Of a stretch of 64,000 nt of DNA, positions 35,543-45,112 are shown one piece after another. Under the pieces are notes generated by a model. The model made no database searches and was not told the origin of the DNA. It saw only the letters and a list, made by a program, of their open reading frames with translations. Every line of letters starts with the position of its first letter. The stretch's first letter is position 1. Where the stretch lies: contig NZ_CP058214.1 of assembly GCF_015482775.1 (NCBI RefSeq), forward strand, positions 310,001-374,000, in the 5' to 3' direction. A program made the position numbers and the translations under genes. This DNA comes from Kaustia mangrovi. GTDB lineage: Bacteria > Pseudomonadota > Alphaproteobacteria > Rhizobiales > Im1.

Positions 35543-36651
35543 TCGCATGCCGCGAAGCGTCCGATGGAGAAGGGCGCGATCGGGGTCTCGCAGGCGCCGG
35601 TGGCGATCAGTTCCGCCATCGCGTCGCCCACGCCGGGGCCGAGCTGGAATCCGTGACCGCAGAAGCCGAAGGCATGGAACAGTCCCGGAACCGTTCCGGA
35701 CAGTCCCATCACCGGTAACCCGTCGCGCACATATCCCTCGCAGCCCGACCATTGCCGGATCACGGCCACCTCCCGCAAGGCCGGCACCAGCCGCACCACG
35801 GCGCGAAGCTGCTCGGGCAACCGGGCCGGATCGGCCCGGGCATGGCCCGGATCGGGGTCGACCGGCACCCGCGCGACCGCGCCGCCGAACACCACATTGC
35901 CCCGCTCGACCTGCCGCAGATAGGCGCCGTGATCGCGCGACCAGACGCCGACCACCGGCGCGATACGATGGGGCAGGGGCTCGGTCACGGCCATTTGCGG
36001 GCCGTGGGCGGTGAGCGGCACCGGCTCGCCGAATTGCGCCGCGATCTCCGCACCCCATGCCCCGGCACAGTTGAGAAGCATCGACGCCTCGCGGCGGCCG
36101 CGCGCGGTATCGACCGCGAAACCGTACGTCGTGCGGGCGATCCCGGTCACCGTTGCCCGGTCCAGGATCTCCGCGCCGGACGCCGCCGCTGCCGCCGCGA
36201 AGGCGGGGCCGACAAGCCGGGGATTGGCCGATCCGTCCCGGGGGGAAAAGGAGGCGGCGATGGCCTCGGGGCCGAGGCCCGGGAAGCGTCGGCGGATCTG
36301 GGCGGGCGCCAACTCGTCGAGCGCGAGCCCCAGAGGAGTCGCTTCCTCGGCAAAGCGCCGCATGTCCGCCAGACCGTCCGTGTCGAAGATCAGCCGCAGA
36401 TGCCCGCTCGCGCGGAACTCCACGTCGCGGCCCAGAAGAGTCTCGGCCCGGGCCCAGAGCGCAAGCGACCGGTTCGCCAGGGGCAGCTGTGACAGGTGGC
36501 GCCCGCTGCGCCGGATATTCCCGAACGAGGCGACAGTGGCGCCGGCACCGATATGCCGTCGCTCGACCAGCGTCACTCTCAGGCCGCGCCGGGCCAGGAA
36601 GAAGGCCGAGGCCGCTCCCATCAATCCGCCACCCAGGACGATCACATCCAT
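35539..36651 (-). CDS. DAO-family FAD-dependent oxidoreductase (candidate 2)
   Basis: A 370-residue flavoprotein with the N-terminal FAD site MDVIVLGGGLMGAASAFFLARRG, GSANPRLVGPAFAAAAAASGAEI in the middle and the C-terminal LFHAFGFCGHGFQLGPGVGDAMA. It is shorter than the convergent enzyme at 34217-35542 and not a close copy, so the two probably take different substrates or stereoisomers. Divergent from the LysR regulator at 36752 across 100 bases. Confidence 0.88.
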   Translation of the reverse strand: MDVIVLGGGLMGAASAFFLARRGLRVTLVERRHIGAGATVASFGNIRRSGRHLSQLPLANRSLALWARAETLLGRDVEFRASGHLRLIFDTDGLADMRRFAEEATPLGLALDELAPAQIRRRFPGLGPEAIAASFSPRDGSANPRLVGPAFAAAAAASGAEILDRATVTGIARTTYGFAVDTARGRREASMLLNCAGAWGAEIAAQFGEPVPLTAHGPQMAVTEPLPHRIAPVVGVWSRDHGAYLRQVERGNVVFGGAVARVPVDPDPGHARADPARLPEQLRAVVRLVPALREVAVIRQWSGCEGYVRDGLPVMGLSGTVPGLFHAFGFCGHGFQLGPGVGDAMAELIATGACETPIAPFSIGRFAACD

Positions 36652-36733
36652 TCCGCCGCCCCTCCCATATCCGGCATTTCCCCATCACAACGCCGCGACG
36701 GGTTTGCGTCAAAGACGGGAAACGAGGCACAAT

Positions 36734-36748
36734 ATAAGTCAACCCTAT
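36734..36748. promoter_or_regulatory. LysR-type site, copy 1 (at LysR's own start)
   Basis: ATAAG-TCAAC-CCTAT contains the T-N11-A pattern of LysR boxes and nearly matches ATAAG-CTTGT-CTTAT found ahead of hyuA at 37639-37653. It lies just before the LysR start codon in the divergent gap, suiting autoregulation and control of the leftward oxidase. Confidence 0.5.
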
Positions 36749-36751
36749 GGA

Positions 36752-37642
36752 ATGGACATGCGCGCACGTCAGCTCGAAGTCTTCACCGCCGTCATGCGGG
36801 CCGGGACCGTCACCGGTGCCGCCCGGCTGCTCAACATCTCGCAGCCCGCATTGAGCCAGATCCTGATGCATGCCGAGGACGAGCTGGGCTTTGCCCTGTT
36901 CGACCGGAAGAGGGGGCGCCTGCACCCGACGCCGGAGGCCTTGGAGCTCTATCCGGAGGCAGAGCGGCTCTTCGGCGGACTGGAGGGCTTGCGCCGCAAG
37001 ACCGCGGATCTGCGGCTGGGGCGGGCGGGGCTGGTGCGGATCGCGGCCTCGCCGCCGCCGGCCATGGCACTTCTGCCGCAGGCATTGGCCGCGTTCCGGG
37101 CCCACCATCCGGATGTCCTGCTGAGGACGCATGTGGCGCCGATTGCCGCGATGGTGGACATGCTGCGCGCGGGCGACGTCGCACTGGCGCTGGCGCTCGA
37201 CGACGCCCTGCCGCCCGATATCGAGGTCGAGCGGATCGGTCGGACCTCCTTTTGCTGCCTCCTGCCTGCGGGGCATTCGCTGGCCCAGGCCGACGTGCTG
37301 ACCTTCGCGGATCTCGCGGAAGAAACCGTGATCTCCTATCGCACCATGACCCGCCCTCACGATGAGCTGGACGCCGCCGCAAGGGTGCGGAAGGTACGGT
37401 TCGTGCCGCAGATCGAGATCGACTCCTCGATTGCGGCAGCCGGCCTCGTGCAGGCCGGGCTGGGTGTCGCCGTGGTGGACGCGTTGCTGCCCTGGACGCA
37501 GTTTCCGGGTCTGCATGTGCGTCTGCTGGAGAACGCTCCCGCACTGCCCCTGTCGCTGCTGACCCTGCGCGGCAGGTTGTTCTCGCGCGCGGAGGAGGCC
37601 ATCCGGTCGCAATTGCGGGCAGTCGAGATCAGCAGGGCATAA
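36752..37642 (+). CDS. LysR-family regulator of the HyuAB cluster
   Basis: A 296-residue regulator. The HTH is RQLEVFTAVMRAGTVTGAARLLNISQPALSQIL, and the ligand domain runs GLVRIAASPPPAMALLPQAL to the C-terminus. MRARQLEVF... with SQPALSQ resembles LysR proteins near amino-acid and opine catabolic genes. Start ATG 36752 or 36758 (M-D-M). The gene sits between a divergent oxidase and the rightward hyuA operon, with a candidate binding site on each side, so it probably controls both. Confidence 0.9.
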   Translation: MDMRARQLEVFTAVMRAGTVTGAARLLNISQPALSQILMHAEDELGFALFDRKRGRLHPTPEALELYPEAERLFGGLEGLRRKTADLRLGRAGLVRIAASPPPAMALLPQALAAFRAHHPDVLLRTHVAPIAAMVDMLRAGDVALALALDDALPPDIEVERIGRTSFCCLLPAGHSLAQADVLTFADLAEETVISYRTMTRPHDELDAAARVRKVRFVPQIEIDSSIAAAGLVQAGLGVAVVDALLPWTQFPGLHVRLLENAPALPLSLLTLRGRLFSRAEEAIRSQLRAVEISRA

Positions 37643-37655
37643 GCTTGTCTTATGC
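37637..37655. promoter_or_regulatory. LysR-type site, copy 2 (hyuA promoter)
   Basis: A perfect inverted repeat GCATAAG-CTTGT-CTTATGC beginning in the last codons of the LysR gene and ending 81 bases before the hyuA ATG. It includes T-N11-A and matches the site at 36734-36748 in nine of ten arm positions of ATAAG-N5-CTTAT. Probably the activation site for the hyuAB operon. Confidence 0.58.
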
Positions 37656-37736
37656 ACCATGCTCCGATGCGTCTTGGACGCGGTCGGCGGTTTCTGGTCG
37701 TTTTCTCGGAAACAGACCGGAAAGGGACAATCCCAC

Positions 37737-39791
37737 ATGGATGGCAGCGCGCGGCCTGCAGACTGGAAGATCGGTGTCGATATCGGCGGCACCTTCATGG
37801 ATTTCTGTGCGCTGGAGACGCGCTCGGGCCGGATCGCCTCGCTGAAGGTGCTGACCTCGCCCGACGATCCCGGCGCCGAGCTGTTGACCGGGCTCGACCT
37901 TCTTGCCGAACGCGAGGGGCTGGAGGCCGAACACGTCACCCGCTTCGTGCACGGGACCACGGTGGGGATCAACACCATCCTCCAGCGCAAGGGCGCCAGA
38001 CTGGCAATGATCACCAATGCCGGGTTCGAGGATGTGATCGAGCTTGCCCGGCTGCGCATGCCCGACATGTACTCGCTGTTCTGCCACCGCCCGGAGCCGC
38101 TGATCGCGCGCGACCTCATATTCGGCATTCCGGCCCGCCTGCGCGCCGATGGCAGCGAAAGCCTGCCGCCCGATCCGGACGCGGTGTCCGAGGCCATCGC
38201 GAACGCCCAGAAAAAGGGGGCCGACGGTATCGTCGTCGCGCTCCTGCACAGTTGGCGCGACGGCCGCCAGGAGGCTGCCGTGAAGGCCATGATCGAGGCC
38301 GAAGCGCCGGATCTGTTCGTCTTCGCCTCGTCGGAGGTCTGGCCGGTGATCCGCGAATATGAGCGCACCTCGACGGCGATCCTCAACGGCTATGTGTATC
38401 CGCGCGTCTCCGGCTACCTGACGGCGCTGGAGACCCGGCTGAAGGACCGCCATGTGCCGGCGCGGGCGATGCTGACGAAGTCCAATGGCGGGCTGATGAG
38501 CGCGGGTGAGGGGCGGCGCAACTGCGTGTCGATGCTCCTGTCGGGTTCCGCGTCTGGCGTCATCGGCGCCTCCTGGCTCGCCCGGCAGGCCGGCGAGACG
38601 CGGGTGCTGACGCTGGATATCGGTGGGACTTCTGCGGATTTCGCGCTGATCGTCGACGGTGCGGTGCAGTTCGGCAGCGACGAGATGATCGGAGAGTTTC
38701 CGCTGCATATTCCCTCCGTCTCGGTCAGCTCCATCGGCATTGGCGGCGGTTCGGTCGCCACCGCGGACAGCCAGGGCGTATTGCGGGTCGGGCCGGAATC
38801 GGCAGGCTCCTCGCCCGGCCCGGCCTGCTACGGACGAGGTGGCGAGCGGGCCACGGTGACCGATGCAATGGCGGTTTGCGGCTGGCTCGGCCATGCCGAG
38901 ATGGCCTATGGCCAGCTTCCGATCGATCTGGATCTGGCCCGCCGGGCGGTCGCGGAGCTGGCCGGCAGCCTCGGGCGCGGGGTCGAGGAGACGGCGCAGG
39001 CCATTCTCGACATCGCAATCTCGGAAATGTTCGTCGAGGTGGAGAAACTGTCCTCGCGTGCCGGCGTCGATCTGCGCGACTTCGCACTCATGCCCTTTGG
39101 CGGGGGCGGACCGATGCTCGGCGCATTCCTCGCCCGGGAACTGGGCATGCGGCGCGTGATCGCGCCGCGCCGGCCGGGCGTCGTTTCGGCGCTTGGCGGT
39201 CTGGTGGCCGATCTGCGGGGCGATTTCATCAAGACAATCTATGCCGATCTCGACGCCGCCGCGCCGGACCGCCTGGATGCGGCCTTTCGCGAGCTCACCG
39301 CCGACGGGCACGACTGGCTGGCCGCGCAGGGCCATGACGGCGCCGCCGATCTCCGCCTGTCCGCCGATATGCGCTATTGCGGGCAGAGCTACGAGATCGA
39401 GGTCGCGCTGGAGCCCGACTGGCTCGCCGATCCGGAGCGCACCGCCGCGGCCTTTCACGAGACGCACCGGCAGATCTACGATTTCGACGACCCGGAGGGC
39501 CGGATCGAGATCGTCAACTTGCGCCTTTCCGCCATCGGCGCGGGGCCGAAACCGGTCTTTCCCGAAAGCGATCGTGTCGACGCAAGCCCCGCACTGGCCT
39601 TGCGCCACGTTCCGGTCCATCTGCACGGGACCCGCGAGGTGGCGCTGTTCGACCGCGCCGCGCTCACGGCCGGCGCGGAGTTCGCAGGTCCCGCCATCGT
39701 GGTGCAGGAAGACACCACCTTCGCCGTCCCCGACGGGGCGCGGGCCCGGGTGGACCGGCACCTCAACATTCATCTCAGCCTTGCGGAGTGA
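37737..39791 (+). CDS. hyuA: hydantoinase/oxoprolinase A subunit
   Basis: ATP-dependent ring-opening amidohydrolase subunit (HyuA; same superfamily as N-methylhydantoinase, 5-oxoprolinase and acetone carboxylase). The 684-residue protein starts near IGVDIGGTFMDF (the ATP-binding DIGGT phosphate loop), followed by RFVHGTTVGINTILQRKG, a second actin-like loop (LTLDIGGTSADFALI) and the GGGGPMLGAFLAREL segment. ATG 37737 is chosen because the domain starts 16 residues later. Forms a complex with HyuB, encoded six bases downstream. Substrate unproven: a hydantoin, lactam or oxoproline. Confidence 0.92.
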   Translation: MDGSARPADWKIGVDIGGTFMDFCALETRSGRIASLKVLTSPDDPGAELLTGLDLLAEREGLEAEHVTRFVHGTTVGINTILQRKGARLAMITNAGFEDVIELARLRMPDMYSLFCHRPEPLIARDLIFGIPARLRADGSESLPPDPDAVSEAIANAQKKGADGIVVALLHSWRDGRQEAAVKAMIEAEAPDLFVFASSEVWPVIREYERTSTAILNGYVYPRVSGYLTALETRLKDRHVPARAMLTKSNGGLMSAGEGRRNCVSMLLSGSASGVIGASWLARQAGETRVLTLDIGGTSADFALIVDGAVQFGSDEMIGEFPLHIPSVSVSSIGIGGGSVATADSQGVLRVGPESAGSSPGPACYGRGGERATVTDAMAVCGWLGHAEMAYGQLPIDLDLARRAVAELAGSLGRGVEETAQAILDIAISEMFVEVEKLSSRAGVDLRDFALMPFGGGGPMLGAFLARELGMRRVIAPRRPGVVSALGGLVADLRGDFIKTIYADLDAAAPDRLDAAFRELTADGHDWLAAQGHDGAADLRLSADMRYCGQSYEIEVALEPDWLADPERTAAAFHETHRQIYDFDDPEGRIEIVNLRLSAIGAGPKPVFPESDRVDASPALALRHVPVHLHGTREVALFDRAALTAGAEFAGPAIVVQEDTTFAVPDGARARVDRHLNIHLSLAE

Positions 39792-39796
39792 GCCCG

Positions 39797-41782
39797 ATGT
39801 ATGACCGGATGACCCTTCAGGTGCTCGCCAACCACGCGCGCGCCGCGGCCGAGAACATGGCTCACACATTGCACCGCACGGCCCATTCGGCCTTCGTCAA
39901 GGAGACGCAGGACTTCACCGTCATGCTGATGGACCGTGCGGGCGATACCTTCGCGGTGCCGATGGAGCTCGGCGCGACGTGGTATCCCGGCCTGAGCTAT
40001 GCCCGTGCCATCGCCATGGTCGACGATTACCGCCCCGGCGACGTGGCCTTCACCAACGATCCCTATTCGGGCCATGTCGCGACCCACGCGCCCGATACCC
40101 ATCTGTGGAAGCCCGTCTTCGCCGAGGGCGAGATCGTTGCCTGGACCGGCGGGCACATCCACAATACCGACATGGGCGGCGCGGTGCCGGCCTCGCTGTC
40201 TCGCTCGCTGACGGAGGTGCACCAGGAGGGTTTGCGCTTTCCGCCGATGAAGCTGGTCCGCGAAGGCACCTTCGACGCCCAGATCTTGCGGATCATGGAA
40301 ACCAATGTGCGCAAGCCCGCGCTGAATATCGGCGACATCAAGGCGCTGGTCGGCGCGCTGAACACCGGCGAGCGCAAGGTTCACGCGATGATCGAACGGT
40401 TCGGCAGGCAGGGCTTCCTGACCGGGGTCGCCGCGCTGATGGACCAGGCCGAGGCGCAGGCGCGCGAGATCCTGCGCGGCATACCCGATGGCGACTACGT
40501 CTTTGCCGATTATGCCGACGAGGACAGCGATATCGGCAATCCCTGCCGCCTGAAGCTCACCCTGTCCGTCCGGGACGATAGCGCGGTGCTGGATTTCACC
40601 GGCTCCGACCCGCAGCTCGCCAGCTCGCTGAACGTGCCGTCGGGCGGCGATCCGCGGCACACCATATTGCTCGTCGGCGTCTATTACGTGCTCTACACGC
40701 TGAACCCGCGGATCCTGCTGAATACCGGCCTGACGCGCCCCTTCACCTGCATCGCGCCGGAGGGCACGGTGCTGAACCCGGTCGAGCCGGCGGCGGTGGG
40801 GATGCGGTCCTTGACCTGCGCGCGGCTGCGCTCGGTGATCTTCGGGGCGTTCAGCCAGGCAATCCCCGAGCGCATGCCCGCGGCGCCGGCGGGCAACAAC
40901 TGTATCGTCAACGTCATGACCCATGACGAACGCAGCCGCCGGGCGGTGATCGCGGCGGTCAACCCGGTGGTGGGCGGCGGTGGCGGCATGCCGCATCGCG
41001 ACGGCACCAACGGGTCGGGCGCGGATGCGGCCTATCTGAAGAACACCCCCATCGAGATCACCGAGACCGAGGTGCCGGTGGAGTTCGTCAAATACGGGCT
41101 GGCGCGGGATTCCGGCGGGCCCGGGCGCTGGCGCGGCGGGCTGGCGACCGAGATGGCGTTTCGCGTCTTCGCCCCCGACACGCGGATCACGGCGCGCAAT
41201 CGCGATCGTTCGGTGTTTCGCCCCTGGGGCGTTCTGGGCGGGCGTGCGGCCGGGTTGTCCGACATGGTCGTCAATCCGGGAACCAGCGACGAGCGGCGGC
41301 TCGGCAATACCGACACGGCGGTGCTGCAGCCCGGCGACGTTCTGGAGATCCGGTCCGCCGGCGGCGGCGGCCGGGGCGATCCGATGGCGCGCGAGCCCTG
41401 GCGGGTGGCGCAGGATGTCGCGCGCGGCCATGTCTCGGAAACCGCCGCGAGGGAGGAATATGGCGTGGTCCTGACCGGGGGAACGGTGGACGAGGCCGCG
41501 ACCACGGCTCTGCGCGCACAGGCGCGGCCACATATCGGCCATTTCCATTTCGGGCCCGAGCGCGAGCGCTTCGAAGCGCAATGGACCGCGGCGGCCTATG
41601 ACCGGCTCACCGATATCCTGTCGGCCCTGCCGATCCACTGGCGCTTCTTCACCAAGACCGAGATTTTCCGCCGCATGGAGGGGCGGTCCGGGGCCGAGGG
41701 GGTCGAGGCCGCCTTCGCCGAAACCCGCGCCCGGTTTCCCCAGATGCCGTCTTCGCCGCGGGTTGCGGAGGCTGCGGAATGA
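39797..41782 (+). CDS. hyuB: hydantoinase/oxoprolinase B subunit
   Basis: The partner subunit, 661 residues. Family features: RTAHSAFVKETQDFTVMLMDRAGDTFA near the N-terminus, DVAFTNDPYSGHVATHAPDTHLWKPVF, HIHNTDMGGAVP and GGGGMPHRDGTNGSGADAAYLKNTPIE. The last ~100 residues, after the glycine-rich GDVLEIRSAGGGGRGDP, extend beyond the shorter HyuB forms. Translation of the next gene is coupled by an ATGA overlap. HyuA and HyuB act together in the cytoplasm. Confidence 0.92.
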   Translation: MYDRMTLQVLANHARAAAENMAHTLHRTAHSAFVKETQDFTVMLMDRAGDTFAVPMELGATWYPGLSYARAIAMVDDYRPGDVAFTNDPYSGHVATHAPDTHLWKPVFAEGEIVAWTGGHIHNTDMGGAVPASLSRSLTEVHQEGLRFPPMKLVREGTFDAQILRIMETNVRKPALNIGDIKALVGALNTGERKVHAMIERFGRQGFLTGVAALMDQAEAQAREILRGIPDGDYVFADYADEDSDIGNPCRLKLTLSVRDDSAVLDFTGSDPQLASSLNVPSGGDPRHTILLVGVYYVLYTLNPRILLNTGLTRPFTCIAPEGTVLNPVEPAAVGMRSLTCARLRSVIFGAFSQAIPERMPAAPAGNNCIVNVMTHDERSRRAVIAAVNPVVGGGGGMPHRDGTNGSGADAAYLKNTPIEITETEVPVEFVKYGLARDSGGPGRWRGGLATEMAFRVFAPDTRITARNRDRSVFRPWGVLGGRAAGLSDMVVNPGTSDERRLGNTDTAVLQPGDVLEIRSAGGGGRGDPMAREPWRVAQDVARGHVSETAAREEYGVVLTGGTVDEAATTALRAQARPHIGHFHFGPERERFEAQWTAAAYDRLTDILSALPIHWRFFTKTEIFRRMEGRSGAEGVEAAFAETRARFPQMPSSPRVAEAAE

Positions 41783-42102
41783 GCGCGGCACCGGGGCGGG
41801 GACGGTTGCTGAGGCTTGCCGAGATCGACCGCGCGCACCTGACCTTCCAGTTCGACGGAACCGAGATGGAGGCTCTCGATGGCGACACGGTGCTCACCGG
41901 GATCCTGATGTCGGCCGGCAGCCTGCGTTCGGCCGAGTTCGGGCCGGAGTGCCGCGCCGGATTCTGCCTGATGGGCACCTGTCAGGATTGCTGGATCTGG
42001 CAGGAGGATGGCCCCCGTCTTCGTGCCTGCTCAACGCCGCTGCGGAACGGGATGCGGCTCCTGTCCCGCCCGGCTGTGGATTGGCCGGACAGGCGGCCAT
42101 GA
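41779..42102 (+). CDS. [2Fe-2S] ferredoxin-like small subunit (HcnA/OoxA-like)
   Basis: A 107-residue protein with a plant-type ferredoxin cluster motif: Cys63-x4-Cys68-x2-Cys71-x12-Cys84 (an additional Cys58 precedes it). Proteins like this form the small subunit of heterotrimeric FAD dehydrogenases such as hydrogen cyanide synthase, octopine/nopaline oxidase and D-hydroxyproline dehydrogenase. It overlaps hyuB and the next flavoprotein gene by four bases each, so equal expression is expected. Confidence 0.9.
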   Translation: MSAAPGRGRLLRLAEIDRAHLTFQFDGTEMEALDGDTVLTGILMSAGSLRSAEFGPECRAGFCLMGTCQDCWIWQEDGPRLRACSTPLRNGMRLLSRPAVDWPDRRP

Positions 42103-43469
42103 CCCGGGTGCTGATCGTCGGCGCGGGGCCCGCTGGCATGCGCGCGGCCGAGACGCTGTCGAATGCGGGGCTGGTCCCGGTCGTCGTGGACGAGGCCGCC
42201 AGGGCCGGCGGCCAGATCTATCGCCGCCCGCCGGAAGGCTTCACCCGCCCGGGCGAGAAACTCTACGGGTCGGAAGCCGGCAAGGCGGCGGCGCTGCATC
42301 GCATGTTCGACGCGCTGGTCCGGGCGGGCAGGGTCGACTATCGCCCGCACAGCTCCGTCATCGGCTTTTCCGGCAACGAGGCATTGCTGCTCGGTGCGGA
42401 GGGGACGACCGCGATTGCCCATGACCTCCTGATCCTGGCCACCGGGGCGACCGACCGCCTGGCACCGGTGCCGGGCTGGCAGCAGGCCGGCGTCTACAGC
42501 CTCGGCGCGGCGCAGGTCGCGCTCAAGTCGCAAGGCGTGGCGCTGGGGCGGAAGATCGTGCTGGCAGGATCCGGACCGCTTCTGACGCTGGTCGCCCGTC
42601 AGCTCCGCAAGGCGGGGGCAGGGCTTGCCGGCGTGCTGGACACCGCCCCGCTGGCGGCGCAGGCGGCCGGCGGGATGCGCATGGCCGCGGCCCGCCCGCT
42701 GGTCACGGCGCGCGGGGTTGCCATGCGTGCCGGGCTCGGGCGGCTTTACCGCGCTGGGGTGACGCTTCAGAGCATCGCCGCGGGCGCCGATGGCCCGAAC
42801 GCCGTGCATTGGCGCGACGCCTGGGGACGTCCCCGGACCACCCCCTGCGATACGGTGGCGCTCGGTTGGCATCTGCAGGCCGAAACCGCGCTGGCCGATC
42901 TTGCCGGCGTCCCCTTCGACTGGTCGGCGACCTGGGAGCAATGGTTGCCCCGGACCGACGATGCTGGCCGCGCGGGCAGGGGGATTTATCTCGCCGGCGA
43001 CGGCCTGCGCCTGCTCGGTGCCGACGGCGCGGAGATCGCCGGGCGGCTGGCGGCCCGCGCCTGCCTGGCCGATCTGGGCCACGACATCCCGGCCGGGGAC
43101 GAGGCGAGCGACCGCCGCCGCATGGCGCGAATGCGGCGTTTCGCCGACGGTGTCGCGCGGGCCTTTCCCTGGCCCGCCCAAATGGTTGCCAAGCTGCCCG
43201 ACGACGCTGTGATCTGCCGCTGCGAAGGCATAACCGCCGGCGAGCTGCGCGCCACGTTGCCCCTGTCCGGGCCCGAGGCGAACCGCGTCAAATCCCTGGG
43301 CCGGGTGGGCATGGGGCGCTGCCAGGGGCGCTACTGCCAGCGTGCCGGAGCGGAGCTGATCGCGGCCGGGGCGGGAACGACGCCGGAGGCGGCGGGACGG
43401 CTGCGCATGCAGCCCCCGGTGCGCCCGGCGCCAATCGCTGCACTGTGCCGGATGGTCCGCGAGGACTGA
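42099..43469 (+). CDS. NAD(P)/FAD-dependent oxidoreductase with BFD-type [2Fe-2S] domain (HcnB/OoxA-like)
   Basis: A 456-residue middle subunit. The N-terminal FAD site is VLIVGAGPAGMRAAETLSNAG, followed by GGQIYRRPPEGF and HDLLILATGATDR. The C-terminal domain has the iron-sulfur motif ICRCEGITAGEL with GRCQGRYCQ (Cys-x-Cys and Cys-x4-Cys). With the ferredoxin-like subunit it completes the electron-transfer half of an HcnABC-type dehydrogenase; one of the DAO proteins at 34-36.7 kb probably supplies the catalytic subunit. Confidence 0.9.
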   Translation: MTRVLIVGAGPAGMRAAETLSNAGLVPVVVDEAARAGGQIYRRPPEGFTRPGEKLYGSEAGKAAALHRMFDALVRAGRVDYRPHSSVIGFSGNEALLLGAEGTTAIAHDLLILATGATDRLAPVPGWQQAGVYSLGAAQVALKSQGVALGRKIVLAGSGPLLTLVARQLRKAGAGLAGVLDTAPLAAQAAGGMRMAAARPLVTARGVAMRAGLGRLYRAGVTLQSIAAGADGPNAVHWRDAWGRPRTTPCDTVALGWHLQAETALADLAGVPFDWSATWEQWLPRTDDAGRAGRGIYLAGDGLRLLGADGAEIAGRLAARACLADLGHDIPAGDEASDRRRMARMRRFADGVARAFPWPAQMVAKLPDDAVICRCEGITAGELRATLPLSGPEANRVKSLGRVGMGRCQGRYCQRAGAELIAAGAGTTPEAAGRLRMQPPVRPAPIAALCRMVRED

Positions 43470-43596
43470 TCCCCCGCGAAATCTTCTGCCCCGGTTCCGC
43501 CTCGCGAAAGCGGATTATGCTGCCCGGCCGGCGCTTTCGGCAGCCGGTACCGGCCGCGCCGCGCGAAGCTGACGGCAAGACCACGAAGAGGTTTCC

Positions 43597-45060
43597 ATGA
43601 CACTTGCCTTCGACCCGTCCCGGCTGACGCTTCCGTCCGGCCACTATATTGGCGGCCGCTATGTGGAGGGGCCGGAGGAGATCGCGGTCGTCGCACCGTC
43701 GAACGGGCTGACGCTGGCCGCCATTCCGCGCGCCGATGCCGCGATGGTGGATCGTGCGGTCGCGACCGCCCGCGCCGCGCTCGACAGTTCGGGCTGGGGC
43801 GGGACGGCCCCGCGCGACAGGCTGCGCGCGCTCCACCGCTGGGCCGATCTGATCGAGGCCGAGGCCGGGACGCTGGCGCGGCTCGAGGCGGTCTGCTCGC
43901 CCCGTCCCGTGGCGCAAGCCGCCGCCGGCGACGTGATGGTGACTGCCGAACAGATCCGCTTCTTCGCCGAATTCGCCGACAAGGAGAGCGGCGATCTGGT
44001 TCCCACCTCGGACCGCCAGCTCGGCCTGATCTCGTCGGAACCCTATGGCGTGGTCGGTGCCATTACGCCCTGGAACTTTCCGATCTCGATGGCTGGCTGG
44101 AAGCTCGCCCCGGCGCTCGCAGCCGGCAATGCGGTGGTGCTCAAGCCCTCCGAGATGACGCCCTATTCGACGCTCTATCTGGCCGAGCTCGCGGTGAAGG
44201 CGGGGATTCCCGAGGGGCTCGTCAATATCGTTCTCGGCGACGGCCCGGTGACCGGCACGGCGCTGACCGGTCATCCAGGGATCGACAAGGTGTCCTTCAC
44301 CGGCTCCACCCGCGCGGGCGGTCAGATCATGGAGAACATCGCGCGCGCCGGCATCCGGCCGATGACGCTGGAGCTGGGCGGCAAGAGCCCGATGGTGGTC
44401 TTCGCCGACGCCGATCTGGAGCTGGCCGCCGACTGCCTCGACCGGGGGATCACGCCGAATGCCGGACAGTTCTGCGTGGCGGGCTCGCGCATCGTCGTCG
44501 CCCGCGACATCGCGGAAGAGCTTGCCGCCATGCTGATCGAGCGGTTCGCCCGCCACGTGCCCGCCGCCACCTGGGAGGAGGTGCCCGGCTTCTCCCCGAT
44601 CATTTCCGAACCCCAGCTCGGCCGGATCGACGGCATCGTCGGCGCCGCGGTCGCGCAGGGCGGCGAGATCCTTTGCGGCGGCGACCGGTTCGACCGCGAG
44701 GGCAGCTTCTACCGCCCGACCCTGATCGGCGGGGTCGACGCGGCGAACCCGGCGGTCACGGAGGAGATATTCGGCCCGGTCGCCACCTTCCAGACCTTCG
44801 AAACGGAAGATGAGGCAATGGCGCTCGCCAGCCATCCGACCTACGGCCTGTGTGCCGGGCTGTTCACCCGCGACCTGAACCGCGCCCTGCGGCTGTCGCG
44901 CCGGATCGAGGCCGGAACGGTCTGGATCAACCGCTACGGGCGCTCGCACGATCATATCCTGCCCACCGGCGGCTGGAAGGCCAGCGGGCTGGGCAAGGAT
45001 CTGGGGCGCGAAGCCTATCTCGCCAACCGCCGGACGAAATCGGTGTTGGTCGACCTTTAA
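43597..45060 (+). CDS. NAD(P)-dependent aldehyde dehydrogenase
   Basis: A 487-residue ALDH: GAITPWNFPISMAGWKLAPALAAG, the SFTGSTRAG cofactor loop, catalytic Glu in LELGGKSPMVV and catalytic Cys in NAGQFCVAGSR. The C-terminal WINRYGRSHDHILPTGGWKASG resembles semialdehyde and betaine-aldehyde dehydrogenases. It follows the flavoprotein gene by 127 bases and probably oxidises an aldehyde or semialdehyde made by the upstream oxidases. Confidence 0.92.
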   Translation: MTLAFDPSRLTLPSGHYIGGRYVEGPEEIAVVAPSNGLTLAAIPRADAAMVDRAVATARAALDSSGWGGTAPRDRLRALHRWADLIEAEAGTLARLEAVCSPRPVAQAAAGDVMVTAEQIRFFAEFADKESGDLVPTSDRQLGLISSEPYGVVGAITPWNFPISMAGWKLAPALAAGNAVVLKPSEMTPYSTLYLAELAVKAGIPEGLVNIVLGDGPVTGTALTGHPGIDKVSFTGSTRAGGQIMENIARAGIRPMTLELGGKSPMVVFADADLELAADCLDRGITPNAGQFCVAGSRIVVARDIAEELAAMLIERFARHVPAATWEEVPGFSPIISEPQLGRIDGIVGAAVAQGGEILCGGDRFDREGSFYRPTLIGGVDAANPAVTEEIFGPVATFQTFETEDEAMALASHPTYGLCAGLFTRDLNRALRLSRRIEAGTVWINRYGRSHDHILPTGGWKASGLGKDLGREAYLANRRTKSVLVDL

Positions 45061-45112
45061 CCGCCGCGCTCGCGGCCTCCCTCCGGCCGCCGGCGAAAGA
45101 GGACAACCGGCA

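Noticed and set aside
36652-36751. An ATG at 36747 as the LysR start
   Set aside because: It is out of frame with the LysR protein; the in-frame ATG is at 36752.
34052-38386. A very long leftward open frame (over 1400 codons) opposite the oxidases, LysR and hyuA
   Set aside because: It is antisense to well-supported genes, has no motif and shows the composition expected of an out-of-frame reading of GC-rich coding DNA.
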